Source of the DNA: Superficieibacter sp. 1612_C1
GTDB lineage: Bacteria; Pseudomonadota; Gammaproteobacteria; Enterobacterales; Enterobacteriaceae
DNA: 64,000 nucleotides
Direction of reading: 5' to 3'
NCBI RefSeq assembly: GCF_015234305.1
Contig: NZ_JADGMI010000004.1
Location: 186,001-250,000, forward strand
The position numbers were made by a program, and so were the translations under genes. Of the stretch, positions 8,660-17,446 are shown piece after piece; position 1 is the stretch's first letter, and every line of letters starts with the position of its first letter. The notes under the pieces are model-generated. The model ran no database searches, had not been told where the DNA came from, and saw nothing but the letters and a program-made list of their open reading frames with translations.

Positions 8660-10276
8660 TTACTCTGTGCGGGCTGTTTTCTCCTCGCCCTCGGTCAGGG
8701 GGATCGCCCGCGTTGGCCACAAAAACAGCAGGGTTAGCAGCGCCATCGCATACAGCCCGGCACGCGTGACCTGCGCGCGCGATTGCCGGTAGGTTTTTGT
8801 TAATACCGGCAGATCGTTTTTCACCGCGCCCGCCTGCTGCATAAACAGGGTGAACTGCGGATCGTTCAGATAAGGCACCACCGCCAGATGCTGCAACGCG
8901 TCGCGCGTTTGCTGGCTGACGGGGGCATTAACGACCTTATCTTTCATGCCGATCGTCAACATCGTGAGCATCACCATACTCACCAGTGCCACCCCCATCG
9001 CCTGACCGACATCGCGGGCGGCGGCCTGAATACCGCCTGACTGCCGCGCTTCTTTATCCGGCAGGGCGCTGGTCACCAGAAACGGCGCATTACTCGCAAT
9101 CGTGCCCATACTCGCGCCGATAAAACAGAGCCCCAGCACCACCAGCGGCACGCTGAAATGCTCTTCAGAAATTCCCGACGCGGCCACCATCGCGCCAAGC
9201 ACGCCCAGCATCAGACCAACCCGGCATTGTCGACGCGGACGGCGCTGGCGAATCAGTACCGGCAATCCCAGAGAGCATCCCGCAAGGGTGATGGCAAACG
9301 GCACAATCAGCAGGCCGGTACCAATGGCGGTCAGCCCGGTGACGATCTGCACAAAGCTCACCACCACGAAAATACCGGCGCTGTAAGCAAAAAAGATATA
9401 GCCCGTCAGATACAGGCCGGTGCTTACCTGCGGCGTATGAAGGAACGCCTTCGGGATCATAGCGCTGCCGGTTTTACGCTCGCAGACGCGCTCCCAGCGC
9501 AGCATAAAATGAATGACGATCAGACCGCTCAGAATAAGAAAAGGTGCCGGGCTCATCCCTAAAAAATGAATCGCCGGATCAAACGGCGTGATGAATCCCC
9601 AACTGGAGATTTGCAGCACGCCGAAGATAAGTAAAAAAAGGCCGGTGGTTGAGAGAATAAGGCCGGGAAAATCAAAGCGTACCGGCGCATTGTCTTTGGC
9701 AGGTTCGTTGATGATAAGGGAACAGCACAAAATGACGACCAGTACGCCGCCCAGCGCACCAAACGCCCAGCGCCAGCCGACCATATCCAGCAGCGCGCCG
9801 CAGACAATCGGCCCCAGCGCAAAGGAGATCCCGCTTGCCGCGCCCAGTGCCCCAAACGCGACGGCGCGCTGTTTGCCGTGGTATAAGCCAGTAAGCAAAC
9901 CAAATACCGATGGGATCATAAAACTCCCGCCCACGCCTGCCAGCAGGCGCGCGATCCAGATAAAAACCGTGATGGAGGGAGAGAGGGTGGCGCAGAGTTC
10001 CGCTACCAGGTAAATCAGGCAGCCAATACGAAACGTTTTTAGCCAGCCGATCACGCTGCCCAACATTCCCCCGGCGATCATAAAGGTTCCGGCGACCAGC
10101 GGATACAGCGTATTGGCCGTGCTGATTTGCGCCATACTGGCATTCAGTTCCCGCATCAAACTCCCCGTCGCGATACTTAACGTCACGTTGTCGGCAGAGG
10201 CCAGAAACTGCGCCAGGCAAAGGATAAAAAGCGGTAGCCAGAGCGTGCATGGGGTCTTGCTTGACGGCGTGCTCAT
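8660..10276 (-). CDS. DHA2-type MFS multidrug exporter
   Basis: Predicted proton-driven drug exporter of the 14-helix DHA2 family. The start at 10276 (MSTPSSKTP) has AGGAG upstream and gives 538 residues; an upstream in-frame ATG at 10342 lacks such support. Motifs include the first-helix segment ASADNVTLSIATGSL and the motif C-like stretch LGAASGISFALGPIVCG. It is convergent with zntA, leaving only 5 bp between the stops. It is clearly homologous to the truncated exporter at 10385-11770, so the pair arose by tandem duplication. E. coli K-12 has no gene here between zntA and tusA. Substrate unknown. Confidence 0.85.
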   Translation of the reverse strand: MSTPSSKTPCTLWLPLFILCLAQFLASADNVTLSIATGSLMRELNASMAQISTANTLYPLVAGTFMIAGGMLGSVIGWLKTFRIGCLIYLVAELCATLSPSITVFIWIARLLAGVGGSFMIPSVFGLLTGLYHGKQRAVAFGALGAASGISFALGPIVCGALLDMVGWRWAFGALGGVLVVILCCSLIINEPAKDNAPVRFDFPGLILSTTGLFLLIFGVLQISSWGFITPFDPAIHFLGMSPAPFLILSGLIVIHFMLRWERVCERKTGSAMIPKAFLHTPQVSTGLYLTGYIFFAYSAGIFVVVSFVQIVTGLTAIGTGLLIVPFAITLAGCSLGLPVLIRQRRPRRQCRVGLMLGVLGAMVAASGISEEHFSVPLVVLGLCFIGASMGTIASNAPFLVTSALPDKEARQSGGIQAAARDVGQAMGVALVSMVMLTMLTIGMKDKVVNAPVSQQTRDALQHLAVVPYLNDPQFTLFMQQAGAVKNDLPVLTKTYRQSRAQVTRAGLYAMALLTLLFLWPTRAIPLTEGEEKTARTE

Positions 10277-10384
10277 AGTCAATTCTCCTGGGAGATAAAA
10301 ACGCGAAACGCGCACCTCCTCAAAGAAGGTACGCATTGGCAAACTTAGCGCTGATAAGCTTTATGCAGTAAAGCCGGGGCTCGC

Positions 10385-11770
10385 TTAGCGAACGGCCATT
10401 TTTTTCTTATCGTCAGAAGCATCATCGTTCTGGTTTCCCTTTGTCCGGGTCGGCAGATTGCGCGTGCCGAACAGGAACAGCAGCGTCATGATCGCTGTCG
10501 CCACCATCCCCGCGCGGGTCGCATTTAAGCGCGCCGTTTTGTATACCGTGGTAAGAGGCGCAACGTCCGTCTGATTAATACCGTGATCCAGCATCAGCTT
10601 CGAGAAGGCGCTGTCGCTCAGATACGGAATCACGGTGATATCAGCAACTTTCGTGCGCGTGTCGCTGCTCAGTTGCGTATCGCTACGCGCCGCATCCTGC
10701 ACGCTCATGGTGATCGCCGTAAGCATCACCATGCCGCAGACCGCGACGCCAATCGCCTGGCCGACGTTACGCGATGTCGCCTGTACGCCGCCGGACTGCT
10801 GGGCATCACGTGAAGGCAGGCCGCTGGTAACAATATAGCTGGAGTAGGCTGAAACAATGCCCATACTCACGCCGATCAGGCACATCCCGACGGGCACAAT
10901 AAAGCTGAAATCCGACGGCTCAAAGCCGAAAATACAAAGCACCGATCCCAGCGTGCCAATCAGCAGCGCCAGCTGGCACATCCGTTTCGGGTTAGCGTTT
11001 TTATACACCACCGGCAGGCCCAGCGAGAAAATCACCACACCCAGCGCAAAAGGCAGAATTAACAGCCCGGTCTCGATGCCGTTAAGCCCGGCAACCACCT
11101 GGACAAAGCTGAAGGTAACAAAGATGCCGGAGCCGTATGCCAGGAAAATAAAGGCGGTCAGATACAGACCGTTACGCACCTGAGGCGTACGCAGGAACGA
11201 GAGCGGGATCAGCGCGCTTCCCACTTTCTCTTCCCGATAACGCTCCCACTTCAGCATAATGCCTAGCACGATCAGGCCGAACACTACCAGCACCGGCGCG
11301 GGTGAAATCCCCATCACGGTGAACGGCGCGTTAAACGGGGTGATAAGCCCCCAGCTTGAGACTTTCAGGAAGCCAAGGATCAGGCTGAACAGACCGATCA
11401 CCGTCAACAGGACGCCCGGCAGATCGAAGGTTACTTTACGCTCGGGCTTCGCAGGCGTCGGCACCAGGAAAGAGCCGGCGAAAATAACAATGCATAGCCC
11501 GGCAATGGCCGCGAAGGCGGCGCGCCATCCCAGATGATCCACCAGCAGCCCACAGATAATTGGCCCTGCGGCAAAAGAGACGCCGCTCGCCGCGCCAATC
11601 GCGCCAAACGCGACGGCCTGCTGCGGGCCTTTGTAGTTACTGGCGATAATCCCCAGCACCGACGGGATCATGAAGCTGCCGCCTACCCCGGAAAGCAGAC
11701 GCGCGCCGTAGGTAAACACTTCCATATTCGGTGAAAAATACGCGGTCAACTCCGCTAAAAACAGCAGCGC
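10385..11770 (-). pseudogene. 5'-truncated DHA2-type MFS exporter
   Basis: Homology to the neighbouring exporter begins only at LLFLAELTAYFSP, coded just below 11770. Roughly the first 90 residues (promoter, start codon and about three membrane helices) are missing. The reading frame stays open to an ATG at 11836, but those extra codons are antisense to the adjacent regulator fragment and are not exporter sequence. The remaining 460 residues keep the GAIGAASGVSFAAGPIICG motif and later helices without frameshifts, which suggests a recent loss. Expression and function are doubtful. Alternatively an unrelated promoter could drive a shortened protein. Confidence 0.8.
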
Positions 11771-11796
11771 CGCCGCTGATGCCGCTGGCGGCGCTG
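11765..11796. repeat. Inverted repeat at the deletion joint
   Basis: CAGCGCCGCC (11765-11774) and GGCGGCGCTG (11787-11796) form a perfect 10-bp inverted repeat with a 12-base loop. The junction between exporter and regulator homology falls within or beside the left arm. Such a hairpin could have promoted the deletion by slippage, or it may be chance in GC-rich coding DNA. Confidence 0.6.
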
Positions 11797-12375
11797 GATG
11801 AAAGCCACCGGGTGATGTATATCGGTTCGTTTTCAAAAGTTATGTACCCCGGCCTGCGCCTGGGCTATCTCATCGCTCCGCCGCAACTGGCGGATAAACT
11901 GACGTTATTACGCACCCTTTCAACGCGCCAGCCGCCGATGAACGACCAGCGCGTGATGGCTGATTTTATCGCCGAGGGGCATTTTCAGCCGCATATCCGT
12001 AAAATGCGCAAAGTGAGCCGGGCGCGCCGTGATGCGCTGCTCACCGCCTGGCGCACGCATCTGTCGCACATTGGCGAAATGCCGGAGGTCTCATCGGGAC
12101 TTCAGGTGACGGTGCGCCTCACGTCGGCTGAACAGGAGCAATTGCTGGTGGCGCATGCGCTTGCCGCCAATATCGAAATAACGCCGTTAAGCTCTCTCTG
12201 GTTGCCGCATGCCACCGGGGACGACAACCACTACGGGCTGATCCTGGGTTTTGCGGGCATTAGTGAAAACGATATTGTGACTGCCGTGCGGCGTCTGAAG
12301 GCGATCTGGCCGAGTGAGGAGCAGATGATTGCCGCCAGGCAACGTGGTAGACCGACGTGCCGGGGAAAAGCGTAG
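11776..12375 (+). pseudogene. 5'-truncated MocR/PdxR-type regulator (aminotransferase domain)
   Basis: The fragment matches the C-terminal part of MocR regulators, GntR-type proteins whose effector domain is a fold-type I aminotransferase. It keeps the pyridoxal-phosphate lysine motif GSFSKVMYPGLRLGYL and the small domain, but the winged helix and the first half of the aminotransferase domain are gone. The open frame begins at 11731, but those codons belong to the truncated exporter. Before the deletion the regulator and exporter were divergent, a common arrangement for a regulator and its target. About 200 codons remain. Confidence 0.8.
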
Positions 12376-12393
12376 TTTTGGGTGCATCGTTTT

Positions 12394-12474
12394 GCCGGGT
12401 GGCGGCTTCGCCTTACCCAGCCTACGGGTTATCCGCCATCTGTAGGCCTGCGCAAGCGAAGCGCCGCCAGGCAT
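12394..12474. repeat. REP pair (BIME-like)
   Basis: Two REP-type palindromic elements face each other: one at 12394-12426 (GCCGGGTGGCGGCTTCGCC... CCTACG) and an inverted one at 12442-12474. They lie between the MocR fragment and tusA, and could act as mRNA stabilisers or gyrase/IHF sites as described for enterobacterial BIMEs. Confidence 0.75.
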
Positions 12475-12505
12475 CACACGGTATAACGTGTATCCGCAGT
12501 CTGGA

Positions 12506-12751
12506 TTAATGCCCTTTGCGAATCAAATACCGATACGGCAACGAGCCGGTTTCCTGCGCCACCAGCTCATGCTCCATAAACGTACAAAACCCCGGAATAT
12601 CGCGGGTTGTTGCCGGATCGTCGGCGACAATCGCCAGCGTTTCACCCACCTGCATATTACGCACGGTTTTACGCACCATCATTACCGGCTCCGGGCAGCG
12701 CAGGCCCAGCGCATCAAGGGTATGGTCGGCAGTCGAAAACGAATCGGTCAT
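12506..12751 (-). CDS. tusA: Sulfur carrier protein TusA (SirA)
   Basis: Carries persulfide sulfur from IscS towards TusBCD-E and MnmA for 2-thiouridine in tRNA. The 81-residue protein has the active Cys19 in the LGLRCPEP motif. A second ATG 6 bp upstream is in frame, but GAGA spacing favours 12751, which gives the E. coli length. It stands alone on this strand. Confidence 0.95.
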   Translation of the reverse strand: MTDSFSTADHTLDALGLRCPEPVMMVRKTVRNMQVGETLAIVADDPATTRDIPGFCTFMEHELVAQETGSLPYRYLIRKGH

Positions 12752-12918
12752 GGTCATCTCGCATTATTTAAAACGGCGATAGTTTACGCCGCCTTTTTTG
12801 TGACGCAAGTCAGGTTAACGATTGCGTGAAAAACAACCGTTGCAAAGCGCGGCCAAAGCAGTATCATGCGGCGGTTTTCATTGGGTTCCCTCACCCCAAC
12901 CACTAAAAAGGTCACAAC

Positions 12919-13584
12919 ATGATGCATTTTACCTCTGCTCAGCGCATGAAAGCGCTGTTCTGGCTATCGCTCTTTCACCTGCTGGTGATCATCTCCAGTA
13001 ATTACCTGGTGCAATTGCCGATTTCGATTTTCGGTTTTCATACCACCTGGGGCGCGTTTAGCTTTCCGTTTATCTTCCTGGCAACCGACCTGACCGTGCG
13101 TATTTTCGGCGCACCGCTGGCGCGGCGTATCATCTTTGCCGTCATGGTTCCGGCGCTGCTGGCGTCGTATGTCATCTCCAGCCTGTTCTATATGGGCGAG
13201 TGGCAGGGATTCGGCGCGCTCGCACACTTTAACCTGTTCGTTGCCCGTATCGCCGCAGCAAGCTTTATGGCCTACGCATTGGGTCAGATCCTTGACGTAC
13301 ACGTCTTCAACCGCCTGCGGCAAAACCATCGCTGGTGGATGGCACCGACCGCCTCGACGCTGTTCGGCAACGTCAGCGATACCCTCGCCTTCTTCTTCAT
13401 CGCCTTCTGGCGCAGTTCCGATCCCTTTATGGCAACGCACTGGGTAGAAATTGCGCTGGTTGATTACAGTTTCAAAGTGCTCATCAGCCTGATCTTCTTC
13501 CTGCCGATGTACGGCGTGGTGCTGAATATCCTGTTGAAAAGGCTGACGGATAAATCTGATTTCTCCGCATTGCAGGCGGGTTAA
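12919..13584 (+). CDS. yhhQ: Queuosine precursor transporter YhhQ
   Basis: Inner-membrane importer of the queuosine precursors preQ0 and preQ1 (established for E. coli YhhQ). The 221 residues contain about six hydrophobic segments and family signatures such as NYLVQLP, GAFSFPFIFLATDLTVRIFG and FGNVSDTLAFF. Length equals the E. coli protein. The start is aligned to the first of two tandem ATGs. Confidence 0.94.
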   Translation: MMHFTSAQRMKALFWLSLFHLLVIISSNYLVQLPISIFGFHTTWGAFSFPFIFLATDLTVRIFGAPLARRIIFAVMVPALLASYVISSLFYMGEWQGFGALAHFNLFVARIAAASFMAYALGQILDVHVFNRLRQNHRWWMAPTASTLFGNVSDTLAFFFIAFWRSSDPFMATHWVEIALVDYSFKVLISLIFFLPMYGVVLNILLKRLTDKSDFSALQAG

Positions 13585-13659
13585 AGGTTCGGCGTTGCGG
13601 TTGTGTTAAGATAGGGTCATGAGCCATTCATGGCCGTTTATCGAATAAGGAAGAAGTCA

Positions 13660-14220
13660 ATGCGCAAGATGGTTAAATATGTCGGTATTGGCCTGCTGGT
13701 GATGGGGCTTGCGGCCTGTGACAACAGCGACTCGACGTCCTCGTCCGCTCAGGCGGCCTCGACGGAGAGCAATGCCACCGGGCAACCAATCAGTCTGCTG
13801 GATGGAAAAGTGACATTCTCATTACCGGCAGATATGTCTGACCAGAGCGGCAAGCTGGGAACGCAGGCTAACAACATGCACGTCTATTCCGACCCGACCG
13901 GGCAGAAAGCGGTGATTGTTATTGTTGGTGATGATACCAACGAAGGGCTGGATGTGCTGGCGAAGCGCCTTGAAGATCAGCAGCGCAATCGCGATCCGCA
14001 GCTTCAGGTAGTATCCAATAAGCCGCTGACGGTTAAAGGCCATGAAATGCAGCAGCTCGACAGCATCATTTCTGCGAAAGGCCAGACCGCGTGGTCTTCC
14101 GTCGTCCTGAGCAAAGTCGACAACAAACTGCTGACCCTGCAAGTGACGCTGCCTGCCGATAATCAGCAGAAAGCGCAAACTGCCGCAGAAAACATCATCA
14201 ATACGGTCGTGATCAAATAA
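13660..14220 (+). CDS. dcrB: Lipoprotein DcrB
   Basis: Envelope lipoprotein required in E. coli for phage C1/C6 adsorption and linked to lipoprotein maturation. The ATG at 13660 has AAGGAAG upstream. The 186-residue product has a signal peptide ending in lipobox LAAC with Cys20, then a Ser/Thr-rich linker and a conserved DcrB domain. An upstream in-frame start at 13630 would bury the signal peptide. Its stop codon abuts the yhhS stop with no bases between, a tight convergent pair. Confidence 0.94.
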   Translation: MRKMVKYVGIGLLVMGLAACDNSDSTSSSAQAASTESNATGQPISLLDGKVTFSLPADMSDQSGKLGTQANNMHVYSDPTGQKAVIVIVGDDTNEGLDVLAKRLEDQQRNRDPQLQVVSNKPLTVKGHEMQQLDSIISAKGQTAWSSVVLSKVDNKLLTLQVTLPADNQQKAQTAAENIINTVVIK

Positions 14221-15432
14221 TCACGCTGCGGCTTCCGGTGGCAACATCGGAGGCCGTGTTTTTAACCGCCATCCCAGTAATAACGCGACTGCCACCAGCC
14301 CCGCCGACGCCAGATAAATCACCGGCACGCCCGCCCAGGTCATCAGGAGTCCGGCCAGCGGTCCCGTTACCCCCAGCGACATATCCATAAATACCGTATA
14401 GGTCGCCAGCGCCGATCCCTGATTCTCCTGCGGTACCGCCTTCACAGCCACGACGCCCAGCGCCGGGAAAACCAGCGAGAAGCCCGCGCCCGCGAGCAGT
14501 GTACCCACTTTCGCCAGCAGCGGCGTTTCCGCGAACCCCACCAGCAACAGCCCGGCGATTTCGACTATAAAGCAGATCATCGCCACATTCAGGCCGCCCA
14601 GCCGGTTAATCGCGTTCGGAAACAGCAGGCGCGTGCCGACAAAGGCGCAGCTAAACAGCGTCAGGGCGAACGCCGCGCCGTCCCAGCCTTTCGCGTCATA
14701 AAAAAGGGTGATAAACGTGGCGATCACGCCGAAGCCTGACGAGGCCAGCGCCAGCGCCATGCCGTACAGCCATACCCGGCCCAGTACAGCGCGAAACGAC
14801 ATCGGTTTTCCCCGGCTGGCTTTCACCGCCGTTCTTGGCAACGCACAGAGCAACGCGACCAGCGCCACCCCCATAATAATCAGCGACAGTCCGCGTAGTC
14901 CCACCCAGTGATAACACAACACGCCCAGCGGTGCGCCCATCGCCATCGCGCCGTAGGTCACAATGCCGTTCCAGGAAATCACCCGTCCGATATGCAACGA
15001 TCCGACGACACCAACCCCCCACAGCGTCGAACCGGTGCCGGCAAAACTCTGCCCGAAGCCGAGGATCACCCTCCCCAGACACAATAGCGCCAGGCTTAAG
15101 GCTGGCCAGTCGCTACCGGACGCGGCCAGCAGATAACTGACGCCGCTGAGGAAACAGCCGCAAAGACCAAAGACAACGATTTTTTTTGGCCCCAGCAGGT
15201 CAGCGTAGCGCCCGGCATGCGGACGACTGAGCAGGGTGGCAAAATATTGCAGGCTGATAACCAGCCCCGCCCAGAAGGCACTAAATCCCATCACATCATG
15301 CACATAGCCAGGAAGGACCGCCAGCGGCAGACCGATAGTGAGGTAGCTTGCGAAGTTAAAAATAGCGACAGACAGGATCCGCAGATTCAGACGTAAGCCG
15401 CTCGGCTCCGGCCCGGCGACGGGTTCAGGCAT
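14221..15432 (-). CDS. yhhS: MFS transporter YhhS
   Basis: Twelve-helix major facilitator of the DHA1-like group; E. coli YhhS has been linked to export of arabinose and some toxic compounds. The start at 15432 (MPEPVAG) gives 403 residues and is preceded by GGTGA; an ATG 33 bp further upstream is in frame. Motif A-like DLLGPKK follows helix 2. Convergent with dcrB. Confidence 0.92.
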   Translation of the reverse strand: MPEPVAGPEPSGLRLNLRILSVAIFNFASYLTIGLPLAVLPGYVHDVMGFSAFWAGLVISLQYFATLLSRPHAGRYADLLGPKKIVVFGLCGCFLSGVSYLLAASGSDWPALSLALLCLGRVILGFGQSFAGTGSTLWGVGVVGSLHIGRVISWNGIVTYGAMAMGAPLGVLCYHWVGLRGLSLIIMGVALVALLCALPRTAVKASRGKPMSFRAVLGRVWLYGMALALASSGFGVIATFITLFYDAKGWDGAAFALTLFSCAFVGTRLLFPNAINRLGGLNVAMICFIVEIAGLLLVGFAETPLLAKVGTLLAGAGFSLVFPALGVVAVKAVPQENQGSALATYTVFMDMSLGVTGPLAGLLMTWAGVPVIYLASAGLVAVALLLGWRLKTRPPMLPPEAAA

Positions 15433-15674
15433 AACAATCACCATATTTTTACAACAATGTTTCAATATTACACGTCATGACATGGAATGTTGCAGCCCTT
15501 TTCAGATTTTGTGTCTCCGGCGGATATCAAACAAAGCGCTATACTCAACTCAATTACGTTGTACAAGGCGGCGACTCAGAGGCAGGTGACTGAGGCGAGT
15601 AAGTGCGGCCCGGACAGCGCGACTGGCAGAATGAAGGACATACACGCAGTGCATTCTCGAACAAGGAACCATTC

Positions 15675-16724
15675 ATGATTACCCCACATCCCGATAAAGC
15701 GGGCCTGCATATTTTGTTAAAACTGGCCTCGCTGGTGATTATCCTGGCGGGTATTCATGCGGCGGCAGATATTATTGTTCAGCTTCTGCTGGCGATCTTT
15801 TTTGCTATTGTGCTGAACCCGCTGGTGACCTGGTTTATCCGCCGGGGTGTTAAGCGCCCCGTGGCGATCACGATTGTAGTCATTGTGATGATGATCGTAC
15901 TGACCGCCCTGTTTGCGGTACTGGCCTCCTCGCTCAATGACTTCGTCGCGCTGCTACCGAAATATAATAAAGAGCTGACCGGTAAAGTGATCTATTTACA
16001 GCGGCAAATTCCCCTGCTTAACCTGCACCTCTCACCTGAATTAATGCTCAGACGGATGGATTCTGAGAAGGTGATGGCCTTTGCCACCACGCTGATGACC
16101 CAACTTTCCGGCGCAATGGCAAGCGTGGTACTGCTGGTGATGACCGTGGTGTTCATGCTGTTTGAAGTACGCCACGTGCCTTACAAACTGCGTTTTGCGC
16201 TTTCTAATCCGCAGATCCACATTGCCGGTCTGCACCGTGCGTTAAAGGGCGTTTCACATTACCTGGCACTGAAAACGTTGATCAGCTTATGGACCGGCGT
16301 GATTGTCTGGCTCGGGCTGCTGCTGCTGGATGTCCAGTTCGCGCTGATGTGGGGCGTGCTGGCCTTCCTGCTGAACTACATTCCCAATATCGGCTCCGTG
16401 CTTTCGGCGGTGCCACCAATGTTTCAGGCGCTACTGTTTAACGGCGTGTATGAGTTTGTAATGGTCGGCGCGCTGTTCCTCGTGGTGCATATGGTGCTGG
16501 GTAATATGGTCGAACCGCGCATGATGGGGCACCGGCTGGGGATGTCGACGCTGGTGGTATTCCTGTCGTTACTGGTCTGGGGCTGGCTGCTCGGCCCGGT
16601 CGGCATGCTGCTTTCCGTGCCGCTCACCAGCGTCTGTAAGATCTGGATGGAAACCACCAACGGCGGCAGCAAACTGGCGATTTTACTGGGGCCAGGAAGA
16701 CCGAAAAGCCGGTTGCCAGGGTAA
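15675..16724 (+). CDS. yhhT: AI-2E family membrane protein YhhT
   Basis: Polytopic inner-membrane protein of the AI-2 exporter (PerM/TqsA) family, 349 residues as in E. coli. AAGGA precedes ATG 15675. It has about eight hydrophobic segments and the conserved C-terminal block with GNMVEPRMMGHRLGMS. Its last 97 bp are the left copy of a direct repeat whose degraded partner lies after acpT at 32601-32688. Substrate unknown. Confidence 0.95.
   Translation: MITPHPDKAGLHILLKLASLVIILAGIHAAADIIVQLLLAIFFAIVLNPLVTWFIRRGVKRPVAITIVVIVMMIVLTALFAVLASSLNDFVALLPKYNKELTGKVIYLQRQIPLLNLHLSPELMLRRMDSEKVMAFATTLMTQLSGAMASVVLLVMTVVFMLFEVRHVPYKLRFALSNPQIHIAGLHRALKGVSHYLALKTLISLWTGVIVWLGLLLLDVQFALMWGVLAFLLNYIPNIGSVLSAVPPMFQALLFNGVYEFVMVGALFLVVHMVLGNMVEPRMMGHRLGMSTLVVFLSLLVWGWLLGPVGMLLSVPLTSVCKIWMETTNGGSKLAILLGPGRPKSRLPG
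16628..16724 (+). repeat. Left copy of direct repeat flanking the APE island (yhhT 3' end)
   Basis: This 97-bp tail of yhhT aligns with 32601-32688. By hand alignment 77 of 88 shared positions match, all 11 mismatches are transitions, and one 9-base gap keeps the reading frame. The two copies are 15,973 bp apart and enclose the aryl polyene genes and acpT. Confidence 0.9.
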
Positions 16725-16938
16725 CGTGTCATCTGACAGCGGCATTTTATCCTATTCCATACCTGTCAGACTTTTTCATTGATCTGTCTTAACAGTAAGC
16801 TTACGATTTATAGATAATATTTCAGAAGCGCATTGAATATTACAACATCGTTAAATCTGTCACTTGCCGCCATCAGGCGGAATGAGCGCCATTTTAACTT
16901 AAAAAACGCAGCTTATTTTGACAGAGAGCACTTAGCTT

Positions 16939-16966
16939 TTGAAACAAGGTCGTTCATTTGTATTTA
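16939..16966 (+). promoter_or_regulatory. Candidate promoter of apeA
   Basis: TTGAAA (16939-16944) and TATTTA (16961-16966) with a 16-bp spacer lie just before the apeA ribosome binding site, in an AT-rich 265-bp stretch between yhhT and apeA that holds no gene. TTGACA at 16918-16923 is another possible -35. The assignment is by eye only. Confidence 0.3.
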
Positions 16967-16989
16967 CGGTTCTTTGATAGGGTACTTAC

Positions 16990-17379
16990 ATGAAACAATA
17001 CGTTAAATGGTTTGCGGTTATTGCAGTTGTTGGTGCTCTGGGGGGTTGCGCACGTACAGCGCCGATTGATCAGGTACATTCTACCGTTACTGCGGGCCAC
17101 ACGCAGGATCAGGTCAAAAATGCGATCCTGAAAGCAGGTGCCCAACGTGAATGGATCATGAGCGAAGCAGGTCCAGGCGTCATCAAAGCACGTCAACAAT
17201 CTCGCGATCACGTCGCCGAAGTCCGCATTACCTACACAGCGAGCAGCTACGATATCCAGTATGACAGCAGCCTCAACCTGCAAGCTTCTGGTGGCAAAAT
17301 TCATAAAAATTACAACCGCTGGGTGCGGAATCTCGACAAAGACATTCAGTTAAACCTGTCTGCCGGTGCCGGTCTGTAA
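16990..17379 (+). CDS. apeA: Aryl polyene cluster lipoprotein ApeA
   Basis: First gene of the APE cluster. The 129-residue product has a signal peptide with lipobox LGGC (Cys20), so it is a probable lipoprotein; the mature part has no recognised catalytic motif. A role in envelope handling of the pigment is inferred from position only. It is separated from apeB by a terminator-like hairpin, so it may be expressed at a higher level than the rest of the cluster. Confidence 0.8.
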   Translation: MKQYVKWFAVIAVVGALGGCARTAPIDQVHSTVTAGHTQDQVKNAILKAGAQREWIMSEAGPGVIKARQQSRDHVAEVRITYTASSYDIQYDSSLNLQASGGKIHKNYNRWVRNLDKDIQLNLSAGAGL

Positions 17380-17390
17380 TTTTGCCTGAA

Positions 17391-17424
17391 GTCGGGCTGT
17401 CTTCGGCCCGACATTTTCTTTTTA
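17391..17424 (+). terminator. Terminator-like hairpin between apeA and apeB
   Basis: GTCGGGC (17391-17397) pairs with GCCCGAC (17406-17412), followed by ATTTTCTTTTT. It lies in the only sizeable gap near the head of the cluster. It may be a partial terminator that sets apeA apart from apeB onwards. Confidence 0.7.
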
Positions 17425-17446
17425 CCTTTAATAAGTTGCTTTTAAT

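Noticed and set aside
12964-13440. 158-codon frame opposite yhhQ
   Set aside because: Highly charged low-complexity translation antisense to a conserved membrane protein.
16725-16989. ops/JUMPStart element for RfaH upstream of apeA
   Set aside because: The GGCGGTAG core was looked for by eye and not found.
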